Source: Streptomyces sp. NBC_00344
GTDB lineage: Bacteria > Actinomycetota > Actinomycetes > Streptomycetales > Streptomycetaceae
Assembly: GCF_036088315.1 (NCBI RefSeq)
Contig: NZ_CP107996.1
Location: 2,686,501 to 2,750,500 of the forward strand
Direction: 5' to 3'
DNA: 64,000 nt
In this document: piece after piece, positions 55,723-63,903 of the stretch
How the letters are laid out: every line of letters starts with the position of its first letter
Numbering within the stretch: position 1 is the stretch's first letter
Notes under the pieces: model-generated
Told to the model about the DNA's origin: nothing
What the model saw: only the letters and a program-made list of their open reading frames with translations
Databases searched by the model: none
Made by a program: the position numbers and the translations under genes

Positions 55723-56739
55723 ATGGAGCACGTACGTGACATCAGGCTGCTGCCGAAGGCCCATCTGCATCTGCACTTCACCGGGTCGATGCGGCCCACC
55801 ACGCTGCTGGAACTGGCCGGCAGACACGGTGTGCACCTGCCCGACGCGCTGACCGGAGGGGAGCCTCCGCAGCTCCGGGCCACCGACGAGCGGGGCTGGT
55901 TCCGCTTCCAGCGGCTCTACGACATCGCCCGGTCCTGCCTGCGCACCCCCGAGGACATCCAGCGCCTGGTCCGCGAGGCCGCTCAGGAGGACGTCCGGGA
56001 CGGGTCGGGCTGGCTGGAGATACAGGTCGATCCCACCTCGTACGCCCCACTGCTCGGCGGTCTCATCCCGGCACTCGAGATCATCCTGGACGCGGTGGAC
56101 GCCGCCTCCCGTGAGACCGGTCTTGGGATGCGGGTCGTGGTCGCTGCGAACCGGATGAAGCACCCGCTCGATGCCCGCACCCTCGCCCGTCTCGCGGTGC
56201 GCTACGCGGACCGGGGTGTGGTGGGCTTCGGCCTCTCCAACGACGAACGGCGGGGCATGGCCCGTGACTTCGACCGGGCCTTCGCCATCGCCCGCGAGGG
56301 CGGACTGCTCGCGGCGCCGCACGGCGGAGAGCTCAGCGGTCCCTCCTCGGTGCGGGACTGTCTGGACGATCTGCACGCGGCCCGGATCGGGCACGGGGTG
56401 CGGGCCGCCGAGGACCCGCGGCTTCTGCAGCGGCTGGCCGACCGCGGAGTGACCTGTGAGGTGTGTCCCGCATCCAATGTGGCGCTCGGCGTCTACGAGA
56501 AGCCCGAGGATGTACCCCTGCGACGGCTGTTCGACGCGGGGGTGCCGATGGCGCTCGGCGCCGACGACCCGCTGCTCTTCGGGTCACGGCTCGCCGCGCA
56601 GTACGAGCTGGCGCGCGCCCAGGGATTCAGCGACTCGGAACTGGCCGAGCTGGCCCGGCAGTCGGTGCGGGGATCGGCGGCGCCCGTCGACATACGGCAG
56701 AAGATGCTGGCCGGCGTCGACGACTGGCTCAGCGGCTGA
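55723..56739 (+). CDS. Adenosine deaminase family protein
   Basis: 338 residues. Metal-dependent TIM-barrel deaminase motifs: LPKAHLHLHFTGSM (HxH), AAPHGGEL, RIGHGVRA, EVCPASNVALGV, LGADDPLLFG. The residue after HLH-F is Thr where classical enzymes have Glu or Asp (HLEGS), so substrate may differ from adenosine (adenine or another aminopurine are options). AGG 8 nt before ATG 55723. 161 bp after aspC. Confidence 0.85.
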   Translation: MEHVRDIRLLPKAHLHLHFTGSMRPTTLLELAGRHGVHLPDALTGGEPPQLRATDERGWFRFQRLYDIARSCLRTPEDIQRLVREAAQEDVRDGSGWLEIQVDPTSYAPLLGGLIPALEIILDAVDAASRETGLGMRVVVAANRMKHPLDARTLARLAVRYADRGVVGFGLSNDERRGMARDFDRAFAIAREGGLLAAPHGGELSGPSSVRDCLDDLHAARIGHGVRAAEDPRLLQRLADRGVTCEVCPASNVALGVYEKPEDVPLRRLFDAGVPMALGADDPLLFGSRLAAQYELARAQGFSDSELAELARQSVRGSAAPVDIRQKMLAGVDDWLSG

Positions 56740-56830
56740 CCGCCGCGCGGTACGGCCCTCCCCCGCCCCTCGCCCGTGAGGGTGAGGCCGGGAGCGGGGG
56801 CGGCGGTCGGCGGGCGGCGGGGTCCCCGCG

Positions 56831-56900
56831 GTCAGAGGCTGACGCCAGCCGTCACGGGCGGCGCGGTCAGAGGCTGACGCCCACCGTCACGGGCTCGTTG
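56831..56900 (-). repeat. 35-bp imperfect tandem duplication at the murB end
   Basis: GTCAGAGGCTGACGCC with a following CGTCACGGGC occurs at 56831 and again from 56866, covering the murB stop codon and last residues. The outer copy is non-coding. Confidence 0.8.
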
Positions 56901-57922
56901 ACCAGCGTCACACCGAACGCCTCGTGCACCCCCGCCACCACTTCGCGGGCGAGCGCCAGCAGATCCTCGGTGGTGGCCCCGCCCCGGTTGGTGAGGGCCA
57001 GGGTGTGCTTGCCGGAGATGCGGGCGGGGCCCGTGCCGTATCCCTTGGTGAAGCCGGCCTTGTCGATCAGCCAGGCGGCCGAGGTCTTGGTGTGCCGCTG
57101 TCCGGCCGGGAACGCGGGTGGGACCGCTTCAGGACCCAGGCGGTCGTGCACCCGCGAGCGGAAGGCGGTGAACTGCCGATCGTCCAGAATCGGATTGGTG
57201 AAGAAGGAGCCGGCGGACCAGGTGTCGTGGTCGGCCGGGTCCAGCACCATGCCCTTGCCCGCACGCAGCTTCAGCACGGTCTCGCGGGCGGTCGCCGCCG
57301 GTACCCGGTCGCCCGCGTCGACGCCGAGGACCCGGGCCGTCTCCGGATATCTGATCGGCGCCGAAAGACCTCCCGCGTCCTCGAGCCCGAAACGGACCCG
57401 CAGGACGACGAAGCGGTCGGGTTCCGCCTTGAACCGGCTGTTCCGGTACGAGAACCCGCACTCGGCGCCGGGGATGGCGACCGTCGCACCGGTGGTGCGG
57501 TCGTAGGCGACGACCTCGGTGACGGTGGAGGAGACCTCCTGGCCGTAGGCGCCGACGTTCTGGATCGGCGTCGCGCCGGCGGAGCCGGGGATCCCGGCGA
57601 GGCACTCGATGCCCGCGAGACCCGCTTCGACGGTGCGTGCGACGGCGTCGGTCCAGACCTCGCCCGCCGCCAGTTCCAGCGTGGTGCCGTCGAGTTCGAA
57701 ACCCCGGGTGGCGATCCGCAGTGCGGTGCCCGCGAAGCCCTTGTCGCCGATGACGAGATTGGACCCACCGCCGATCACGAGCAGCGGAGTGCCCGCGGCG
57801 TCGGCCGCGCGGACGGCTTCGATCACCTCGGCATCGGTCTCAGCGGTGATCAGCCGGGTCGCCGGGCCGCCGAGCCGGAAGGTGGTCAGGGGGGCGAGGG
57901 GGGCATCGTGGAGTTCCTGCAC
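56867..57922 (-). CDS. murB: UDP-N-acetylmuramate dehydrogenase
   Basis: Reduces the enolpyruvyl group to give UDP-MurNAc for peptidoglycan. 351 residues: LAPLTTFRLGGPATRL, FAD site GGGSNLVIGDKGFAG, PGSAGATPIQNVGAYGQEV, FSYRNSRFK, LRAGKGMVLD. GTG 57922 (QELHDAPLAP) gives the family length; ATG 57982 is in frame. The last codons are duplicated just downstream. Confidence 0.95.
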   Translation of the reverse strand: MQELHDAPLAPLTTFRLGGPATRLITAETDAEVIEAVRAADAAGTPLLVIGGGSNLVIGDKGFAGTALRIATRGFELDGTTLELAAGEVWTDAVARTVEAGLAGIECLAGIPGSAGATPIQNVGAYGQEVSSTVTEVVAYDRTTGATVAIPGAECGFSYRNSRFKAEPDRFVVLRVRFGLEDAGGLSAPIRYPETARVLGVDAGDRVPAATARETVLKLRAGKGMVLDPADHDTWSAGSFFTNPILDDRQFTAFRSRVHDRLGPEAVPPAFPAGQRHTKTSAAWLIDKAGFTKGYGTGPARISGKHTLALTNRGGATTEDLLALAREVVAGVHEAFGVTLVNEPVTVGVSL

Positions 57923-58039
57923 GGGCCCAAGCGTACGAGAACGGCCCTGCCCGTCGGGCAGGGCTGTGTCCGCGGCCTCCATCGGACCGGTCGCGCGGGG
58001 TGCCGGCCGGGCAGGCGGCGCGTCCGCGGGGACGTCCGC

Positions 58040-59482
58040 TCAGGCGGAGACGAGCTCGCGGTCCTCGCCCGAGGTGTCCGGCTGTGTGTCCTTCTCCGCA
58101 GGCGCCGCACCCTTGCGCGGGATCAGCAGGGCGGTGAGGGCCGCCACCGCGACGACTCCGGCACCGATCCACAGCGCGGGAACCGTGCCGTCCGTGAAGG
58201 CGGCCGGGGACTGGTACCCGCCCTGGGCGGCGAAGACCGCTCCGAGGATGGCGACTCCCAGTGCTCCGCCGACCTCACGCAGCGCGTTGTTGGCGCCGGA
58301 GGCGATGCCCTGCTCACCGGGGCTCACGCTGGACATGACCACACTGGCGGCCGGAGCGAAGTACAGCGCCATGCCGACACCGCCGAGGATCAGACCGGGC
58401 AGCTGCGTCGCGTAGGCCGTATCCACGCTGGTGACCAGGGCGAAATAGCCGAGACCGGCCGCCTGGAGCGCCAGGCCGGCAGTGACCACCGGACGGCCGC
58501 CGATCCGGTCGGAGAGGATACCGGCGAACGGGGCGACCAGCAGGGGCATACCGGTCCAGGGCAGCATCCGCAGGCCGGCCTCGGTGGGCGAGTATCCGGA
58601 GACGCCCTGGAAGAACTGACTGAGCAGGAAGATCGATCCGAACATCCCCAGGAACATCAGCAGGCCGGCGATGTTGATCCCGAAGAAGGCAGGGTTCCGG
58701 AAGAGCCGCATGGGAAGCATGGGACGCGCGCTGGTGAATCCGTGGTGGATGAAACCGGCCAGCAACGCGGCGCCGGCGAAGAGGCTGATGAGGATCGTGG
58801 GGCTGCTCCAGCCGTCCGTCCGGCCGTTGACCAGTCCGTAGACGATGCCGAACAGTCCACCGCTGACGAGAACGGTGCCGGGGATGTCGAGGCGGGCGTT
58901 CGGGGCATGGGACTCGTTCAGGCGCAGCCGGGCGAGCGGCAGCAGGACCAGGCCGATCGGCACGTTCAGCCAGAAGATCCACTGCCACGACATGTGCTCG
59001 GTGAGGCTGCCGCCGATCAGCGGTCCGCTGGCAACGGCGAGGCCGGTGACCGCGCTGAAGATGCCCAGGGCGGCGCCGCGGCGGGCGGCTGGAACGGCAG
59101 CGGTGAGCAGGGTGAGGGTGAGTGGCATCATGATCGCGGCGCCGACACCCTGCACCGCACGGGCGGCGATCAGCGGGGCGATATCCGGGGCCAGGGCGGC
59201 CGCGGCGGACGCACCGGTGAATATCGTCAGGCCGGTGATGAAGAGCTTCCGGCGGCCGAAGCGGTCGCCGAGGGCCGCGCCGAACATCAGCAGGACCGCG
59301 AAGGTGAGCGTGTAGGCGTTCACCGTCCACTGGAGGTCTTCCGGAGCGCCTCCGAGATTCTCTCGGATGGAGGGCAGTGCCGTGGTGACGACCAGGTTGT
59401 CGAGAGCCGCCATGAAGCCGGCGACGCTGGTGATGATCAGAGCCCAGGTGGCGCCCCCGCGCCGGGCCGTTCGCTCGTTCAT
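58040..59482 (-). CDS. DHA2-family MFS drug transporter
   Basis: 480 residues with about 14 transmembrane segments, EmrB/QacA type: N-terminal MAALDNLVVTTALPSIRENL, motif A region GDRFGRRKLFITG, motif C VASGPLIGG. Proton-driven efflux is the family role; substrate unknown. AGGGGGAGCA precedes the ATG. A GTTAGT-N8-ACTAAC operator lies 15 nt upstream, and the TetR gene before it has the same operator. Confidence 0.93.
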   Translation of the reverse strand: MNERTARRGGATWALIITSVAGFMAALDNLVVTTALPSIRENLGGAPEDLQWTVNAYTLTFAVLLMFGAALGDRFGRRKLFITGLTIFTGASAAAALAPDIAPLIAARAVQGVGAAIMMPLTLTLLTAAVPAARRGAALGIFSAVTGLAVASGPLIGGSLTEHMSWQWIFWLNVPIGLVLLPLARLRLNESHAPNARLDIPGTVLVSGGLFGIVYGLVNGRTDGWSSPTILISLFAGAALLAGFIHHGFTSARPMLPMRLFRNPAFFGINIAGLLMFLGMFGSIFLLSQFFQGVSGYSPTEAGLRMLPWTGMPLLVAPFAGILSDRIGGRPVVTAGLALQAAGLGYFALVTSVDTAYATQLPGLILGGVGMALYFAPAASVVMSSVSPGEQGIASGANNALREVGGALGVAILGAVFAAQGGYQSPAAFTDGTVPALWIGAGVVAVAALTALLIPRKGAAPAEKDTQPDTSGEDRELVSA

Positions 59483-59496
59483 TGCTCCCCCTGAGG

Positions 59497-59516
59497 GTTA
59501 GTTATTGATGACTAAC
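59497..59516. promoter_or_regulatory. TetR-type operator upstream of the MFS gene
   Basis: GTTAGT-TATTGATG-ACTAAC. Same half-sites and 8-nt spacing as at 60122-60141. Confidence 0.8.
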
Positions 59517-59555
59517 TTTTCTGGGCATACGTAAGGGCCGTCCGGTGGAACATGA

Positions 59556-60113
59556 TCAATTCTTCGGCTGCGCCGATCCGTAGAAGCCGGTCCAGACGCG
59601 GTGCTCGGGCGAAAAGCCCAGCGAGACCAGGGTGTTGATCAGCATCCCGTACGCCAGGAAGGTGATGGTCTCGCCCGCCTCGGCGCCGAGAGCCAGATGG
59701 ACGGTGTCGTACAGCCCCATCCAGCCGGCCCGGACCGCCTCCCCGAACTCGTGGTCCCCCGACGCCTCGGCCGATGCCACCGCGACATAGGTCTGCATCT
59801 GCATCAGCAGCTTGTCCGGGTCGTCCGCGATGAGCGACTGATACGCCTCACCCATGGCATGCAGGGCCTCCTCGCCCTCCAGCCCCTCGGACGCCTTCCG
59901 GAAGACGGCCGTGGTCTCCTCCATGCAACGGCCGGAGGCCGCCGAGAAGATCGCTTCCTTGTTCGGGAAGAGCCGGAAGAGATACGGCTGCGAAACGCCC
60001 ACCCGCTTGGCGATCGCCTCGGTGGAGGTGCCGTGGTATCCGCCGCGGGCGAATTCGACCATCGCCGCCCGGATGACGCTCTCGCGTCGCTCCTCTGCGC
60101 TCATCCTGACCAT
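59556..60113 (-). CDS. TetR-family repressor
   Basis: 185 residues. HTH region residues ~20-55 (FARGGYHGTSTEAIAKRVGV then SQPYLFRLFPNKEAIF), then a helical ligand domain. Encoded just before the MFS gene on the same strand (73-bp gap). Identical operators precede both genes, so it likely represses itself and the pump until a ligand binds. ATG 60113 lies 8 nt from its operator, leaving almost no leader; ATG 60104 is an alternative. Confidence 0.92.
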   Translation of the reverse strand: MVRMSAEERRESVIRAAMVEFARGGYHGTSTEAIAKRVGVSQPYLFRLFPNKEAIFSAASGRCMEETTAVFRKASEGLEGEEALHAMGEAYQSLIADDPDKLLMQMQTYVAVASAEASGDHEFGEAVRAGWMGLYDTVHLALGAEAGETITFLAYGMLINTLVSLGFSPEHRVWTGFYGSAQPKN

Positions 60114-60120
60114 GCAACGA

Positions 60121-60142
60121 AGTTAGTGGCCACTCACTAACT
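60121..60142. promoter_or_regulatory. TetR autoregulatory operator
   Basis: AGTTAGTG-GCCACT-CACTAACT, perfect 8-bp arms; contains GTTAGT-N8-ACTAAC. Confidence 0.85.
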
Positions 60143-60162
60143 ATGTCAAGGGGGCGTGCGGC

Positions 60163-60242
60163 GGCGGGCACGGCCAAGGGGCCCGCACACCTGCGGACAC
60201 CCGGCGGGCACGGCCGAGGGGCGTCCACACCTGCGGACGCCC
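60163..60242. repeat. Two imperfect 40-bp tandem repeats
   Basis: GGCGGGCACGGCC starts at 60163 and again at 60203; both units end in CACACCTGCGGACxCCC. The second contributes to the terminator below. Confidence 0.75.
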
Positions 60243-60248
60243 CTCGGC
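60213..60248 (-). terminator. hadB terminator
   Basis: GCCGAGGGGCGTCC pairs with GGACGCCCCTCGGC, 14-bp perfect stem with an 8-nt loop, 26 nt after the hadB stop. Confidence 0.8.
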
Positions 60249-60273
60249 ACTGCGCACTCCCCCGCGACCGTCC

Positions 60274-60702
60274 TCAGGCCAGCCGGACCACCGCGCGGGA
60301 CATCCCCAGCACCTTCTTGCCTTCGCTGACCGCGGTGAGGTCGACCCGCACCTGGTTGTCGTCGAGCTTGGCCGCGACCTTCGCGCTGACCTCGATCAGC
60401 GCACCCTTGTCGTCGTTGGGGACGACGACCGGCTTGGTGAAGCGGACGCCGTACTCGATCACCGCGCCGGGATCACCGGCCCAGTCGGTCACCACCCGGA
60501 CCGCTTCGGCCATGGTGAACATTCCATGGGCGATGACGTCGGGCAGCCCGACCGCGACCGCGAACTTCTCGTTCCAGTGGATGGGGTTGAAGTCACCGGA
60601 CGCACCGGCGTAGCGCACCAGCGTCTCTCGCGTCACCGGGAACAGCTGGGCCGGCAACTCGGTGCCGACCTCGACACTCGCGTACGAAACCTTTGCCGTC
60701 AC
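60274..60702 (-). CDS. hadB: MaoC-like (R)-hydroxyacyl dehydratase, HadB-like subunit
   Basis: 142 residues. The hydratase-2 motif ASGDFNPIHWNEKFA has the catalytic Asp and His; LPDVIAHGMFTMAEAV follows. HadB is the catalytic partner of HadA in mycobacterial FAS-II; here a role in fatty-acyl dehydration is inferred. GTG 60702 has AGGAGG 7 nt upstream, unlike the GTG two codons earlier. It starts 2 nt after hadA ends. Confidence 0.85.
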   Translation of the reverse strand: MTAKVSYASVEVGTELPAQLFPVTRETLVRYAGASGDFNPIHWNEKFAVAVGLPDVIAHGMFTMAEAVRVVTDWAGDPGAVIEYGVRFTKPVVVPNDDKGALIEVSAKVAAKLDDNQVRVDLTAVSEGKKVLGMSRAVVRLA

Positions 60703-60704
60703 CG

Positions 60705-61157
60705 TCACGCCTCCTCGGCCGCTCGCGACACCAGCTTGGTCCACGCGGTCACGACGTGCTCGCCGGACTCGTCGTGGACCTCACCGCGGATGTCGATGAT
60801 GTCGTTTCCCGCAAGGGACTTGATGCCCTCGATGGTCGACGTGACCATCAGGCGGTCCCCCGCACGGACCGGACGTGTGTACGCGAACTTCTGGTCGCCG
60901 TGCACCACCCGGCTGTAGTCCAGGCCCAGCTGCGGGTCCCCCACCACGGCGCCCGCGGCCTTGAACGTGATCGAGAAGACAAAGGTCGGCGGAGCCACCA
61001 CATCCGGGTGGCCGAGCGCCTTTGCCGCATCCTGATCGACGTACGCGGGATTGGCGTCACCGATCGCTTCCGCGAACTCGCGGATCTTCTCCCGGCCGAC
61101 CTCGTACGGGGCGGTGGGCGGATACGTCCGCCCCACGAAGGACTGGTCGAGCGCCAT
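60705..61157 (-). CDS. hadA: MaoC-like dehydratase, HadA-like subunit
   Basis: 150 residues, hot-dog fold: GRTYPPTAPYEVGREKIREF, AIGDANPAYVDQDAAKALG, HPDVVAPPTFVFSITFKAA. At the hydratase motif the His of HadB is missing (NPAYVD), as expected for the non-catalytic, substrate-binding HadA subunit. Cotranscribed with hadB; rpmG lies just upstream, as in Mycobacterium tuberculosis. Confidence 0.85.
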   Translation of the reverse strand: MALDQSFVGRTYPPTAPYEVGREKIREFAEAIGDANPAYVDQDAAKALGHPDVVAPPTFVFSITFKAAGAVVGDPQLGLDYSRVVHGDQKFAYTRPVRAGDRLMVTSTIEGIKSLAGNDIIDIRGEVHDESGEHVVTAWTKLVSRAAEEA

Positions 61158-61277
61158 CGCTCACTACCTCCTGGATGGTTGCCGGGAAACCGGAAAGAGA
61201 ACCATGGAAACGACGCAAGGCCGCCCCCCGTGAAGGGGACGACCTCATGCCTGTGCCTGTGGAGAAAAGCGCCTGGT

Positions 61278-61442
61278 TCAGCGCGTTTCGCGGTGCGCGG
61301 TGTGCGAGTTGCAGCGCGGGCAGTGCTTCTTCATCTCAAGACGGTCCGGGTCGTTACGCCGGTTCTTCTTGGTGATGTAGTTCCGCTCCTTGCACTCCAC
61401 GCAGGCCAGCGTGATCTTCGGGCGGACGTCGGTGGCAGCCAC
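61278..61442 (-). CDS. rpmG: 50S ribosomal protein L33 (zinc form)
   Basis: 54 residues from GTG 61442: [38 protein letters not shown]. Two CxxC pairs mark the zinc-binding form. AAGGAG 7 nt upstream. Confidence 0.96.
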   Translation of the reverse strand: MAATDVRPKITLACVECKERNYITKKNRRNDPDRLEMKKHCPRCNSHTAHRETR

Positions 61443-61527
61443 GTGAGTGCTCCTTGGACGGATGGACGGATGAACGCAAAAAAGAGTAGCCGATCGAAGG
61501 ACCGACCCCACAATCGGCTACCGTGTG

Positions 61528-61600
61528 TAGCGGTGACCGGACTTGAACCGGTGACACAGCGATTATGAGCCGCTTGCTCTACCGACTGAGCTACACCGCT
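61528..61600 (-). tRNA. metT: tRNA-Met (CAT anticodon)
   Basis: 73 nt. Acceptor AGCGGTG/CACCGCT, D-arm GCTCAGTCGGTAGAGC, anticodon loop CTCATAA, T-arm CCGGTTCAAGTCCGG. CCA not encoded. The acceptor stem is fully paired, which favours the elongator over the initiator. Confidence 0.93.
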
Positions 61601-61644
61601 TTGATACGGAATCCCTCACCCGAAGGTGAGGGCTACCGCACCAG

Positions 61645-61717
61645 AGCCCCAATACGGAATCGAACCGTAGACCTTCTCCTTACCATGGAGACGCTCTACC
61701 GACTGAGCTATTGGGGC
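61645..61717 (-). tRNA. thrT: tRNA-Thr (GGT anticodon)
   Basis: 73 nt. Acceptor GCCCCAA/TTGGGGC, D-arm GCTCAGTCGGTAGAGC, anticodon stem TCTCC/GGAGA with loop ATGGTAA. CCA not encoded. Confidence 0.94.
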
Positions 61718-61931
61718 GAGCGATGAAGACATTACACGGTCTGTCGCCGATCGCCCAAATCCTTAAGGAGCCCCCTCCCGGCGCTCTCCTCCCGCCTTCC
61801 CCACGGGTCACAGAAGGCCACACCGGTACGACTTTTGCGCCCCTCCTCGAAGCCCGTACGACGGCACCCTAGGCTCGCCTCACGCTGCGTGACATCGCAT
61901 GTCACGCCCGGCCCAGGACCCCAGGAGCGCG

Positions 61932-63179
61932 ATGCCCGACAGCCAGCCGCGGCCGCCCGAGCGAGTCGCCGCCGACACCACTGCGCTCCTGCTCCGCGGC
62001 GCCCGCCTCACCGATGGCCGCACCGTGGATGTGCGGCTCAACGGCGGCCGTATCGAAGCCGTCGGCACAGCCGGCAGCCTCACCACTCACGGCGCCCACC
62101 TCGACCTCGGCGGATTTCTGCTGATCCCCGCTCCCGTCGAGCCGCACGCCCACGGCGACACCGCGCTCACGGCACTCGGCCAGGGCGCGGAACCGGCCGC
62201 CCCGGCCGGCTACGGCCCCGCCGACATCCGGCGCCGCGCCACCGAAGCCGCCCTCCTGCAGCTCAGCCACGGAGCCACCGCCCAGCGCACCCATGTCCGC
62301 ATCGGGGACGTCCAGGGGCTCGGCCCGCTGGAAGCCGTGCTCCAGGCCGGACGGACGCTGCGCGGGCTCACCGATCTCACCACCGTCGCCGTACCCCGGC
62401 TGCTCACCGGTATCGCCGGCGCCGACAGCCTGGCCATGCTGCGCGACGCCCTGAAGATGGGGGCAGCCGTCGTCGGCGGCTGCCCCGACCTGGACCCCGA
62501 TCCGACCGGGTACGCCGAGACCGTTCTGGAGGTCGCCGCCGAACACGGGTGCGCCGTCGATCTGCACACGGAGGGTGACGACTCTGCCCGCCTCGCCCGC
62601 CTCGCCGCGATCGCCGGCGGACACGGCCCGGGTGTCTCCATCGGGCCCTGCGGCGGACTCTCCCGGCTGTCCCCGGACGCGGCTGCCCGCACCGCGGGCC
62701 GGCTCGCCGCCGCGGGTGTCACCGTGATCGTCCTGCCCCAGGGCGGCTGCACCGGGGTGGAAAGGGCAGGCGTCGCCCCCGTACGGCTGCTCCGCTCGGC
62801 CGGCGTACGGGTGGCCGCGGGCAGCGGCGCGCTGCGCGACCGCGCCAACCCGGTGGGGCGCGGCGACCCGCTGGAAGCCGCGTATCTGCTCGCCTCGCAG
62901 AGCGGGCTGCCGGCGAAGGACGCGTACGAGACGGTCGGCCCCGCCGCACGCCGGGCGATGGGGCTGCCCGAGGTCCGCCTCGAAGCGGGCTTTCCCGCCG
63001 AGCTCATGGCGGTACGCGGGGAACAGCTCTCCGGGGTGCTGTCCCTCGCGTACAGCAGGATCGTCATCCATCGCGGGCGGGTCGTCGCCCGGACCAGCGC
63101 GGTACGCGAGTACTGCGACCCAGCGGCCGGCTCCGCGCTCGAACTCCCGCGCCAGGGGCGGCCGGACAAGGCCCCCTGA
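61932..63179 (+). CDS. CodA-like amidohydrolase lacking key catalytic residues
   Basis: 415 residues with the cytosine-deaminase-like TIM-barrel layout: IPAPVEPHAHGD (H72, H74 metal ligands kept), QRTHVRIGDV, DLHTEGDD (H212). In E. coli CodA the third His is followed at +3 by catalytic Glu, here Gly215; the SHC-type His is replaced in VSIGPCGGL (about 236-241); and the SDN/SDG aspartate is Gly299 in AAGSGALRDRANP. Metal binding and deamination are therefore doubtful, suggesting a non-catalytic or altered role. AGGAG precedes ATG 61932; an upstream ATG at 61899 lacks such a site. Confidence 0.8.
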   Translation: MPDSQPRPPERVAADTTALLLRGARLTDGRTVDVRLNGGRIEAVGTAGSLTTHGAHLDLGGFLLIPAPVEPHAHGDTALTALGQGAEPAAPAGYGPADIRRRATEAALLQLSHGATAQRTHVRIGDVQGLGPLEAVLQAGRTLRGLTDLTTVAVPRLLTGIAGADSLAMLRDALKMGAAVVGGCPDLDPDPTGYAETVLEVAAEHGCAVDLHTEGDDSARLARLAAIAGGHGPGVSIGPCGGLSRLSPDAAARTAGRLAAAGVTVIVLPQGGCTGVERAGVAPVRLLRSAGVRVAAGSGALRDRANPVGRGDPLEAAYLLASQSGLPAKDAYETVGPAARRAMGLPEVRLEAGFPAELMAVRGEQLSGVLSLAYSRIVIHRGRVVARTSAVREYCDPAAGSALELPRQGRPDKAP

Positions 63180-63246
63180 GACGCCACGGACCCTCGTGCG
63201 GGCCGATCCTGAGCGAGCCGGGCCACCGGGGCGTACCGTCGGAATC

Positions 63247-63903
63247 ATGCGCATTGTCATCGCAGGTGGACATGGTCAGATCGCGCTGCGGCTGGAGCGT
63301 CTGCTCGCCGCGCGCGGTGACGAGGTCGCGGGCATCATCCGCGCCGCGAAACAGGCCGACGACCTGAGAGCCGTGGGTGCCGAGCCGGTCGTCCTCGATC
63401 TGGAATCGGCGTCAGTGGCACAGGTAACCGAGGCCCTGGGCGGCGCCGACGCGGTGGTCTTCGCCGCCGGGGCGGGACCGGGCAGCACCGTCGAACGCAA
63501 GGAGACAGTCGACCGTGACGCGGCCGTCAAGCTCGCGGACGCGGCTGAACAGGCCGGTGTCCGCCGCTACCTCATCGTCTCCTCCATGGGCGCCGACGCG
63601 CAGCACGGGGGCGACGAGGTCTTCGACGCCTACCTCCGCGCCAAGGGCGCCGCGGACGACGCCGTGCGCTCCCGCACCGGCCTCGACTGGACGGTCCTGC
63701 GCCCCGGCGCCCTGACCAATGACGCCGGTACCGGGCTGGTGCGCCTCGAAGCCCGTACCGGCCGCGGTCCGGTCACCCGCGACGACGTGGCGGCCGTCCT
63801 GGCGGAGCTGCTCGAGACCCCGGCCACCGCGGGTCTCACCCTGGAACTGATCAGCGGCTCGGTCCCGGTCCCGGTCGCCGTGAAGGACATGGCGGGCAAC
63901 TGA
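63247..63903 (+). CDS. NAD(P)-binding atypical SDR/NmrA-like protein
   Basis: 218 residues. N-terminal Rossmann motif IVIAGGHGQIALRLERLL, then VVLDLESASVAQVTEAL and AVVFAAGAGPGS, RYLIVSSMGADAQ, WTVLRPGALTND. It belongs to the SDR a-type group of redox sensors or epimerase-like proteins (YwnB/NmrA-like); the catalytic YxxxK is not obvious. Its stop overlaps the next ATG (TGATG). Confidence 0.85.
   Translation: MRIVIAGGHGQIALRLERLLAARGDEVAGIIRAAKQADDLRAVGAEPVVLDLESASVAQVTEALGGADAVVFAAGAGPGSTVERKETVDRDAAVKLADAAEQAGVRRYLIVSSMGADAQHGGDEVFDAYLRAKGAADDAVRSRTGLDWTVLRPGALTNDAGTGLVRLEARTGRGPVTRDDVAAVLAELLETPATAGLTLELISGSVPVPVAVKDMAGN

Noticed and set aside
59497..60142. att site or insertion-sequence ends from the GTTAGT palindromes
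   Set aside because: Position before a TetR gene and its pump, with equal spacing, fits operators; no transposase or integrase is present in the window.
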